Part shown: one piece after another, positions 8,372 to 15,397 of the stretch
Position numbering within the stretch: position 1 is the stretch's first letter
Layout: each line of letters opens with the position of its first letter
From: Spartobacteria bacterium
Lineage (GTDB): Bacteria > Verrucomicrobiota > Verrucomicrobiia > Chthoniobacterales > Chthoniobacteraceae
Assembly (NCBI GenBank): GCA_021324395.1
Contig: JAJPJG010000034.1
Span: 1-45,799 of the forward strand
DNA length: 45,799 nt
Direction of reading: 5' to 3'
Program-made: the position numbers and the translations under genes
The notes under the pieces: generated by a model
Told to the model about the DNA's origin: nothing
The model's input: only the letters and a program-made list of their open reading frames with translations
The model's database searches: none

Positions 8372-11300
8372 TTGTCGCCCCTTGAAAAGTTTCTCCCGGT
8401 TCAATCACGGATCGTCCTTGTAGTCCTGTTCGCTGCGCTTGCTGCCGCGCCAGCACGCGGGGATTTGCTGAACCGCTGGTCGTTCAACAACAGCGCCGGC
8501 ACCGCGTCGGCCGGGACAACGCTCACGGATTCCGTTTCGGGAAAAGTGGGGGTGGTGCGCGGCGTCGGCGCGACGTTCACCGGGACGCAACTGCTGCTGC
8601 CGGGGACGACGAACGGCAATCAAACGCCGTCCAGCATTTCGGCATATCTCGATTTGCCGAACGGATTAATCTCGAACAAGACGAATCTTACGATCGAATT
8701 TTGGGCCGACACGAAGTCGGTGAAAAACTGGCAGCGATTTTTCGATTTCGGGCGCGTCGTGCAAGCGGGTGACGGACTCGGTGCGGCGGGAGAAATCACG
8801 GGCACTGCGACCACCGCGCCAGGCACGACGCAGGCGAGCGATGAGCTTTTTCTTGCGAGCCAACGCGGCACGACCGCGAACACACAGCGGCTTGCCTCGC
8901 GCATCGATTTTAACGGCACGACAGGCACGGAGTTCACATTCGACAGCGGCCTTACGACGACCGCGGGCACGACTTATCATTACGTCGTTGTTTTTCAGGA
9001 CAGCGCCGGCAGCTACGGCACGAGTGGGGGGACGATCTCGTGGTATCGCAACGGGACGTTCATCGGCAGCGTCGATGTGAATTATCACCTCAGCAGCATC
9101 GAGGACGTCAATGACTGGCTCGGCCGTTCGCAATGGAGCGGCGACTCGAACGCGAACATCGCCTATGACGAATTCCGCATTTACGATAACGCTTTCACTG
9201 CGACCGATGTGGCGAACAGCTTCAGTGCCGGGCCGAATCCCACGTATGCGCCGCCCGTTACGCAGCCCGATTCGGTGACGATGCACTATGGGCAAAAGGC
9301 GCGGATCGCAGTGCTGGCAAATGATTCCGGAACGCTCGCGGCAGCGACAGTAGCGGTCGTGCAAGCGCCGCAATTTGGCACGGCAGTCGCCGACGGCACA
9401 GGCAAAATTCTTTACACGCACACGACAGGCGCGCCGGCGACGGACACGTTTACGTATCGTGTCGGCGGTGCGGGCGGCACTTCGGCGGCGACGACGGTGA
9501 CGGTGAATTTTACGAATAATCTGCGCATCGCAAATAACACGCTGAATGTGCCGTCGAGCCCGCCAGCGACGGCGTTCCAGCTCAATCCGGCGTTTGACGG
9601 TGTCGCCGCTTTCAGCCAGCCGCTTTGCATGGCGAGTCCGCCGGGCGACACGAAGCGGCTGTTTGTTTGCGAAAAAACGGGCGTGCTAAAAATGATTCCG
9701 GACGTGACGGCGACGACGGGAACGCAATCCACATTCCTCGATCTGCCGACGCTGCTGACGGCGCGCGGCGAAGCCATCAGCACCACAAGCGAACAAGGTT
9801 TGCTCGGCCTCGCATTTCATCCGAACTACGCGACCAACGGATTTTTCTACGTCTACTATTCCGTCACGGCGAGCGGCACGACCTACGAACGCGTGTCGCG
9901 TTTCACGGTTTCGGCGGGAAATCCAAATGCCGCGAACACGGCGTCGGAAGTGACTTTGTTCCAGCAACCAGACTCGGCGAGTAATCACAATGGCGGCGAC
10001 CTGCACTTCGGTCCGGACGGTTATCTTTACATTTCGCTTGGCGACGGCGGAGACCAAAACGATTCCCAAGGCCACGCGCAGAGAATCAACGACGGATTTT
10101 ATTCCGGCATCGCGCGCATCGACGTGGACAAAAAGAGCGGGAGCCTCGCACCGAATTTGCATTCGCAAGTGCCGCTCTATTCCGGCACTGCGGCTTACGC
10201 GATACCGCCGAACAATCCTTACATCGGCGCGACGAGTTTCAACGGCGCGGCGGTGACTGCGAGTTCTGTCTTCACCGAACTTTACGCCGTCGGTCTGCGC
10301 AATCCGTGGCGTTTTTCCTTTGATTCGCAGACGGGTGAAATGTGGTGCGGCAACGTCGGGCAGGATGCTTACGAAGGCGTTTATACCATCACGAGTGGAC
10401 AAAATTGCGGCTGGTCTTTCTACGAACAGAATCATAATGGACCGAAGATCGGTTCTCTTCCGAGCGGCTTTACCTACACGCACCCGGTTTACGAATACGC
10501 GCATGGCAGCGGCAACTTTCAGGGCAACTCCGTCATCGGCGGACTGGTCTATCGCGGCACGCGCTTTCCCAGCCTGGCCGGCCAATACATTTTTGCCGAT
10601 TATGTTTCAGGAAATATCTGGACGCTTGTGCGCAATGGCGCGTCAGCACCCACGGTGACTCGCATTACCGGCCAGGGCGGCATCGTCGCGCTCGGCACCG
10701 ATCCGTCGAACGGCGATGTGCTCATGGCGAATATCAACACTGGCATCATCCAGCGACTCGTCACGAGCACGGTCGCGGGCAGCTTTCCGACGACGTTAAG
10801 TGCCACGGGTCTGTTCGCCGATCTGACCGATCTTTCGCCGAGTCCCGGCGTCCTGCCGTATGCGCCAAACCTCGCATTTTGGAGTGACTACGCGATCAAG
10901 CGGCGCTGGTTCGTGATTCCCGATGGTGCGAGCAAAATGAGCTGGTCGCGCGACGGGCAGTGGACTTTTCCAGACGGACAAATCTGGGTGAAACATTTCG
11001 ACCTCGACATGACGCGCGGTGATGACTCAACGAAGAAGCGGATCGAGACGCGCCTGCTCGTGAAAAATTCCACCGGCGCTTACGGTGTGAGCTATCGCTG
11101 GAACGATGCACAAACCGAAGCCACGCTTGTTCCCGATGAAGGCGCGAGTTTTCCGCTCACGATCAATGTCAGCGGCAGCAACTACACGCAGACATGGCAG
11201 ATTCCGAGTCGCGCGAGCTGCCTCATCTGCCATACGCCGCAAGCGGGGCACGCGCTTTCGTTCAACACGCGGCAGATGAATCAGAGCAACACGATGGACG

Positions 11301-12103
11301 GCTTTAGTGGAAACCAAATCGATCTGTTGCGCACCGGCGGATATTTTTCCAACACGCCGGAATCGACCAACCTGCTTCCGCGTCATCTGCGCGCCAATGA
11401 AACGGCGTATCCTGCCGAGGCGCGCGTTCGTTCTTATCTCGCGGTCAACTGCTCCTATTGCCATCAGGCAGGCGGCACTGCGTCGCCGGCCGCGTGGGAT
11501 GGCCGCCCGCAACTCACGCTCGATCAAACCGGCTTGATCAATGGCACCGCCAGCAACAACGGCGGCAATGCGGCAAACAAACTCGTCGTGCCCGGCGACA
11601 CACTGCACTCAATCGTTTTCAACCGTGTCTCGGCATCCAACGGCTTTACGCGAATGCCGCCGCTGGCGAGCAGCGAACTCGACCAGGCGGACATCGCGCT
11701 ATTGCAGGAATGGATCGCGCAATCGCTGCCGAACCGACAGACATATGATCAGTGGCGCGTCGCGCAATTCGGCTCCAGCACTTCATCGCAAGGCGATCCG
11801 GCTGCCGATCCTGACAGCGACAGCCGCACGAACACCGCGGAGTTTCTCGCGCTCACCAACCCGCTTGATGGCTCCAGTTTCCTCGCGCCGCAAGTCTCGA
11901 CGAATGGCAGTAACGTAACGTTCAGCTTTGCCGCGCCCGCGAATCGCTCGGCATTTGTGGATACGTCGTCCGACCTCATCAATTGGTCGCTGTGGGATGT
12001 TCCCGGAAACAACGGCATCCCGCTGCCCGGCGGCAACGTGATGCTCACCGGGCCGATGCTCGGAACAAAACAATTCTTCCGGCTTCGCCTGCAGGAGAAC
12101 TGA
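8372..12103 (+). CDS. Secreted PQQ-type glucose/sorbosone dehydrogenase fused to SO_2930-type diheme cytochrome c
   Basis: The protein is 1243 aa. An in-frame TGA at 8360 forces a start after it. TTG 8372 is the best choice: a purine-rich AAAAGG lies five bases upstream and a signal peptide follows (RIVLVVLFAALAAAPARG). Order: LamG/concanavalin-A-like module (about 30-288), cadherin/Ig-like module (about 292-380), a six-bladed GSDH propeller (about 400-755; HNGGDLHFGPDGYLYI, GLRNPWRF, GQNCGWSFYE), then a region of the SO_2930 diheme family (PGVLPYAPNLAFWSDYAIKR, RRIETRLLV-like, VSYRWNDAQTEATLVPDE). Two CxxCH haem sites occur at about residues 950 (CLICH) and 1027 (CSYCH). A calcium-binding linker and a C-terminal domain ending FFRLRLQ close it. 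Likely role: periplasmic or surface oxidation of a sugar or aldose, with electrons passed within the same chain to c-type haem. Substrate unknown. Confidence 0.85.
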   Translation: MSPLEKFLPVQSRIVLVVLFAALAAAPARGDLLNRWSFNNSAGTASAGTTLTDSVSGKVGVVRGVGATFTGTQLLLPGTTNGNQTPSSISAYLDLPNGLISNKTNLTIEFWADTKSVKNWQRFFDFGRVVQAGDGLGAAGEITGTATTAPGTTQASDELFLASQRGTTANTQRLASRIDFNGTTGTEFTFDSGLTTTAGTTYHYVVVFQDSAGSYGTSGGTISWYRNGTFIGSVDVNYHLSSIEDVNDWLGRSQWSGDSNANIAYDEFRIYDNAFTATDVANSFSAGPNPTYAPPVTQPDSVTMHYGQKARIAVLANDSGTLAAATVAVVQAPQFGTAVADGTGKILYTHTTGAPATDTFTYRVGGAGGTSAATTVTVNFTNNLRIANNTLNVPSSPPATAFQLNPAFDGVAAFSQPLCMASPPGDTKRLFVCEKTGVLKMIPDVTATTGTQSTFLDLPTLLTARGEAISTTSEQGLLGLAFHPNYATNGFFYVYYSVTASGTTYERVSRFTVSAGNPNAANTASEVTLFQQPDSASNHNGGDLHFGPDGYLYISLGDGGDQNDSQGHAQRINDGFYSGIARIDVDKKSGSLAPNLHSQVPLYSGTAAYAIPPNNPYIGATSFNGAAVTASSVFTELYAVGLRNPWRFSFDSQTGEMWCGNVGQDAYEGVYTITSGQNCGWSFYEQNHNGPKIGSLPSGFTYTHPVYEYAHGSGNFQGNSVIGGLVYRGTRFPSLAGQYIFADYVSGNIWTLVRNGASAPTVTRITGQGGIVALGTDPSNGDVLMANINTGIIQRLVTSTVAGSFPTTLSATGLFADLTDLSPSPGVLPYAPNLAFWSDYAIKRRWFVIPDGASKMSWSRDGQWTFPDGQIWVKHFDLDMTRGDDSTKKRIETRLLVKNSTGAYGVSYRWNDAQTEATLVPDEGASFPLTINVSGSNYTQTWQIPSRASCLICHTPQAGHALSFNTRQMNQSNTMDGFSGNQIDLLRTGGYFSNTPESTNLLPRHLRANETAYPAEARVRSYLAVNCSYCHQAGGTASPAAWDGRPQLTLDQTGLINGTASNNGGNAANKLVVPGDTLHSIVFNRVSASNGFTRMPPLASSELDQADIALLQEWIAQSLPNRQTYDQWRVAQFGSSTSSQGDPAADPDSDSRTNTAEFLALTNPLDGSSFLAPQVSTNGSNVTFSFAAPANRSAFVDTSSDLINWSLWDVPGNNGIPLPGGNVMLTGPMLGTKQFFRLRLQEN

Positions 12104-12160
12104 CCGCGCCACGGGGCAATATTGCTGCACATCCCGGAGGAGCGGGTCGCGTGGGTCGAA

Positions 12161-12178
12161 ATGTCCGCTTTCGGACAT
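12161..12178. terminator. Hairpin between convergent genes
   Basis: A perfect 7-bp stem ATGTCCG / CGGACAT with loop CTTT lies in the 92-base gap between the convergent dehydrogenase-cytochrome gene and the PBP2 gene. There is no run of T on either side, so intrinsic termination is uncertain. The symmetric position suggests a two-way transcript end, but a dispersed REP-like element is also possible. Confidence 0.35.
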
Positions 12179-12195
12179 GCGGGTCCGGCGAGTAG

Positions 12196-14022
12196 CTAGT
12201 CGTTTTCGCCCGGCTCGACGGGTTCGGCGTTGCGCGCGCGTTTGCCTTTTTGTTTGCTCTTTGTTTGGTCGCTGAAAAGCTCGCCGAGCACTTTGCCGAT
12301 CATCGGTGCGGCGTAGGTGCCGCCGTGCGCGCTTTGGCCGGGCTCGCTTTCGTAAAGCGCGGCAAAGGCGTAGCGCGGTTTCTCCGCCGGCGCAAAACCG
12401 GCGAACCACGCGGCGTTGCGCTCCTTGCTTTTCGGGCCCCATTGCGCCGTGCCGGTCTTGCCGGCGACATCCACGCCGTCAACGCCGGCTTTTCCGCCGG
12501 TGCCGGCGCGGCTGGAAACCACTGCGACCATTGCTTTCTTGAGCTCGGCCAAAATCTTCGGATCGATATCGAGCGTGCCGCGCGCGCCGACTTCGTAAGC
12601 GGTGACGATCTGGCTGTCGATGCTCTGCACCTGCTGCACGAGCCGGGTGCGGTAAAGCGTGCCGCCGTTGCCGACGGCGGCCATCGCCTGTGCCATTTGC
12701 AAAGGCGTGACGAGCAAATCGCCCTGGCCGATCGAGAGATTCGCGACATCGCCATCGAGCAATTTGCGGCCATGTGTTTTACGCATGTAATCATCCGTCG
12801 GCACGCGTCCTTCCGCTTCGCTCGCGAGCGGGATGCCCGTTTTGCTGCCGAAGCCCATCTTCAGCGACCAGTCGATGATCGGTTGCGCGCCGGTCTTGAT
12901 GCCGACCTGGTAGAACCACGTGTCGCACGATTGCGCGAGCGCGTCGTGAAAGTTGAGCATGCCCGAATCGGTCTTCTTCCAGTTGTTCATCGTGATGTTC
13001 CCGATCTGGAACGCGTGCGGGCAATTGAATTCATCGTCCGGTTTCACCGTGTGACTTTCCAGCGCCGCGAGCCCGACCGTGACCTTGAATGTCGACCCCG
13101 GCGGATACGCCGAGCGAAACGCGCGCGGCAGCAGCGGCACATTCGGATCGTCCTGCAGCGCCTTGAACGCCTCCGCCGAGATCGTCGGCACGAACGCGTT
13201 CGGGTTGTAGCTGGGCCACGACGCCATCGCGAGGATGTCGCCGTTGTTCGGATCGATGATGACGAGCGCGCCGCGTTTCACGCCTTTCTCGAGCGTCTCC
13301 TCGGCGAGCCGCTGAATCTTCTCATCGAGCGTGGTGACGACGTTGTAGCCCGGCTGCGGCGGGATCGCGATTTTCTCCGACACCTTTTTGCCGTTCGCGT
13401 CAAAGGCGAGATTCAACTGCCCCGGCTTGCCATTCAGCTGATCGTTAAACGTCTGCTCCAGCCCTTCGCGTCCCTCCGAGTTCGGCCAGAGCATCTCGTT
13501 ATTCTGAACCGGTCCGTCCAATCTCCGCCCCGCATGGCCCGCGTAGCCGAGGATGTGCGCCGCGAGCGTCCCGCCCGGATAGAACCGCTGATAGAGCGGA
13601 TGCAGCGAAAGAGAAGGCGGCGCCTTTTGCTTCACTGCCTCGATCTCCGCCGGCAAAAGATCGAACGCAATATCCAGCGGCAGCACCGCGCGATTGCCGT
13701 AGTGCTTTAAAATTTGATCGTCCGAAATGGCGATGCGCCGCTGCGTCAGCGTCCGCGCGATCTCCATCTGCTCGTGCGCAAACGCCAGCGCGCCATTCAG
13801 CGTAAAATTCGGCGGCATCGGGAAATTGATCGCGAGATTGTAGCTCACCCGCGTCTGCGCCAGCGGCAATCCATTGCGATCGGTGATCTGCCCGCGCGGC
13901 GCCGGAATCTGCAGCACGTAAGTCCGCGCATGCTTCTGCGTCTCCCAGCTCGGCGTCATCGTATTTTCGGTCTGCGCAAACGCCGTCGCGGCGGCGAGGA
14001 ACAATAAAATGGCAAAACGCAT
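12196..14022 (-). CDS. mrdA: Penicillin-binding protein 2 (peptidoglycan D,D-transpeptidase)
   Basis: The protein is 608 aa and nearly full-length for the class B PBP2 family. It cross-links peptidoglycan in the periplasm, usually during cell elongation with RodA and MreC/D. The pedestal region starts at about residue 40 (PAPRGQITDRNG). The transpeptidase motifs are present: S310-T-F-K (YPPGSTFK), S365-C-D, and K522-T-G (VAGKTGTAQWG). The N-terminus is odd. A short hydrophobic stretch (AILLFLAAATAFAQ) directly follows MRF and has an AxA signal-peptidase-like site, whereas PBP2 normally keeps a longer uncleaved anchor. The C-terminus is Lys-rich. The gene stands alone: rodA, mreC and mreD are not adjacent. 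About 100 bases upstream is a large palindrome that could be an operator. The convergent neighbour is the dehydrogenase-cytochrome gene. Confidence 0.92.
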   Translation of the reverse strand: MRFAILLFLAAATAFAQTENTMTPSWETQKHARTYVLQIPAPRGQITDRNGLPLAQTRVSYNLAINFPMPPNFTLNGALAFAHEQMEIARTLTQRRIAISDDQILKHYGNRAVLPLDIAFDLLPAEIEAVKQKAPPSLSLHPLYQRFYPGGTLAAHILGYAGHAGRRLDGPVQNNEMLWPNSEGREGLEQTFNDQLNGKPGQLNLAFDANGKKVSEKIAIPPQPGYNVVTTLDEKIQRLAEETLEKGVKRGALVIIDPNNGDILAMASWPSYNPNAFVPTISAEAFKALQDDPNVPLLPRAFRSAYPPGSTFKVTVGLAALESHTVKPDDEFNCPHAFQIGNITMNNWKKTDSGMLNFHDALAQSCDTWFYQVGIKTGAQPIIDWSLKMGFGSKTGIPLASEAEGRVPTDDYMRKTHGRKLLDGDVANLSIGQGDLLVTPLQMAQAMAAVGNGGTLYRTRLVQQVQSIDSQIVTAYEVGARGTLDIDPKILAELKKAMVAVVSSRAGTGGKAGVDGVDVAGKTGTAQWGPKSKERNAAWFAGFAPAEKPRYAFAALYESEPGQSAHGGTYAAPMIGKVLGELFSDQTKSKQKGKRARNAEPVEPGEND

Positions 14023-14120
14023 CGGAGCCGTGCATTAAAGCGCGTCCGCGCCGAAAAGCAAAAGCTCGTTCCGCAGCGCAGCGCCGTTCGCCGCGGCTGT
14101 CGCGGGACTCTTTTAAAAAA

Positions 14121-14153
14121 GTTTTGACAAAAGACGCGTCTTTTTTGCAAAAC
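14121..14153. promoter_or_regulatory. 33-bp near-perfect palindrome upstream of the PBP2 gene
   Basis: A perfect 16-bp palindrome (14129-14144, AAAAGACG then CGTCTTTT) is nested in a larger one whose outer arms are GTTTTG (14121-14126) and CAAAAC (14148-14153); the two centres almost coincide. It lies about 100 bases upstream of the minus-strand mrdA start and is embedded in A/T-rich sequence in an otherwise G+C-rich region. It could be an operator for a dimeric repressor or a terminator hairpin with flanking T and A tracts. No gene reads through it in a recognisable frame. Confidence 0.4.
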
Positions 14154-14326
14154 CACGAGCCGTGCAGCGGCGACATGGCAACAGAAACGCGCGGTGCCGG
14201 AGCTTTGGAAGCCCGGCGGATGCACCCTCGTCGTTTTCTCGCGGGATCGCTTTTCAAAAACGCCCGTTGCTTTCGCTAGGAAACGGCTTTGTCGGTTTAG
14301 GAATCGTCATCGGCACATTAAGTGGC

Positions 14327-14502
14327 GCCTTGGCGGCGTTAAGTTCCGGCTTTGGCGTCTTAAGTTCTGGCTTTGGCGTCTTAAGTTCTGGCTTTGGAGC
14401 GCTGGGAATTGGGTTTGCCGCGCTAAGAACCGGCTTTGGAGTCTTAAGAATTGGCTTTGGAACCTTAAGAACTGGCTTTGGAACGCTGGGAACTGGCTTT
14501 GG
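14327..14502. repeat. 21-bp minisatellite, about eight units, open in several reading frames
   Basis: Seven full units anchored on GGCTTTGG begin at 14348, 14369, 14390, 14411 (GGGTTTGC), 14432, 14453 and 14474. A degenerate unit precedes them (from about 14327) and a partial one follows at 14495. Unit cores alternate between CTTAAG and GCTGGG or GCTAAG. Because 21 is a multiple of three, each frame gives a heptapeptide repeat: plus-strand G-F-G-x-L-x-x (within 14162-14536), plus-strand W-L-W-x-x-x-x (14194-14589), and minus-strand P-K-P-x-L-K-x (14254-14517). The G-F-G-x-L frame absorbs some changes silently (TTA, CTG and CTA all Leu; GGC and GGA both Gly). A protein from this region is not established. 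The remainder of the 563-base gap (14023-14585) shows only the palindrome at 14121. Confidence 0.75.
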
Positions 14503-14585
14503 CAGATCGCAAATCATCCGCGCTGCCTTGATTTAGAGCACTTTACATTCATCTCACACCAAAACCCCAAAAAACACACAAAACC

Positions 14586-15335
14586 ATGAGCACAGAAAAC
14601 CCCAATCCAGCACCCAACAACGACCCCGAACCGCAAAAGCCAAAACGCACGCGCGGCGTGGTAAACAAAAAATTCCTGCAAGAAGTCAAAGACTCACGCG
14701 CCGTCGCCACCGCCGCGCTCGACTCCGCTTACGCGCCCGGTCTCGCCGAGGTCGAGCTCGACGCGACCATCGCACCCGGCATGATCACTTTGGCAAAAAG
14801 CATCGAGACCAGCATCGGCAACCTGCAGGGCGGACGCGCCGGTAAAGGCAGCGCCACCGACCAGGAAGCGGCCGCGCGCGAGGCGTTGATCGCCGTCATC
14901 GCGCCCATCCAGACCGCCGCCAAGCGCGTCTTTAAAGGCGACACCGAAAAGCTGCGCGACGCCTACTTCATCGGCACCTCGCTTGCCAACCAAAGCCTCG
15001 ACTTCGTCCTGCTCGCAGCCCGCGCCATTCACGAGCGCCTCAGCCCCGGCGAAAACAACGTGCCGCCAAAAGACACGCTCCCCGGCATCAACGCCGCGAA
15101 AATCCAGGAACTCTCCGGCGCCATCGGCACCTACGACGACAAAAACACAACTCAGGAAGACCAGGACGGCAACAACCAGATGAGCCTCGAACAAATCGAA
15201 ACAGCCGTCGCCACGCTCGCCGGCAAACGCCACGACATCCAGCTCGCCGCCGACCAGCGCTGGCCCTGGCGCGCGCAAGGCGTCCGAACCATCCGCAAAA
15301 CCTTCCTCCTGCCCGAAGACCAGCCGTTGGAATAA
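14586..15335 (+). CDS. Hypothetical helical protein of unknown function
   Basis: A 249-aa protein starting at ATG 14586 with no clear ribosome site (upstream bases are A/C-rich). No known domain was recognised. The N-terminal 25 residues are Pro/Asn/Lys-rich and polar, then a predicted mostly helical body begins at about GVVNKKFLQEVKDSRAVATA and runs to about residue 170. A short acidic linker (DDKNTTQEDQDGNNQ) leads to a final helix and a basic C-terminus with WPWRAQGVRTIRKTF. There is no signal peptide or membrane segment, so it is probably cytoplasmic. Codon use is strongly G+C-rich, unlike the operon that follows. The gap to that operon is only 62 bases, but the sharp compositional change suggests the two are not historically one unit. 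The 21-bp repeat lies directly upstream. Confidence 0.7.
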   Translation: MSTENPNPAPNNDPEPQKPKRTRGVVNKKFLQEVKDSRAVATAALDSAYAPGLAEVELDATIAPGMITLAKSIETSIGNLQGGRAGKGSATDQEAAAREALIAVIAPIQTAAKRVFKGDTEKLRDAYFIGTSLANQSLDFVLLAARAIHERLSPGENNVPPKDTLPGINAAKIQELSGAIGTYDDKNTTQEDQDGNNQMSLEQIETAVATLAGKRHDIQLAADQRWPWRAQGVRTIRKTFLLPEDQPLE

Positions 15336-15373
15336 GATGGCGGAAAGAGCAGGGCTTCGATTATAAAATTCAG

Positions 15374-15396
15374 GTAGCCACTAAGCAGGTTGCTAC
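15374..15396 (+). promoter_or_regulatory. Inverted repeat over the translation start region of the Hsp70 operon
   Basis: Arms GTAGC (15374-15378) and GCTAC (15392-15396) flank the candidate ribosome site (AGCAGG) just before ATG 15398. An A/T-rich TTATAAAAT lies at 15361-15369 and could be a -10 element, but no properly spaced -35 is visible. If transcribed, the hairpin could mask the ribosome site of the first cistron. This is weak evidence from short arms. Confidence 0.25.
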
Positions 15397-15397
15397 T

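Noticed and set aside
12250..13710. A 486-codon plus-strand open frame opposite the PBP2 gene
   Set aside because: The translation is Arg/Ala/Val-rich with no domain, and the minus strand carries all PBP2 motifs. It is a high-G+C antisense shadow.
14254..14517. Minus-strand proline-rich heptad protein (P-K-P-x-L-K-x)
   Set aside because: It has an ATG and a stop, but the repeat variation is non-synonymous here (Leu to Pro, Lys to Ser), so another frame or no frame fits better.
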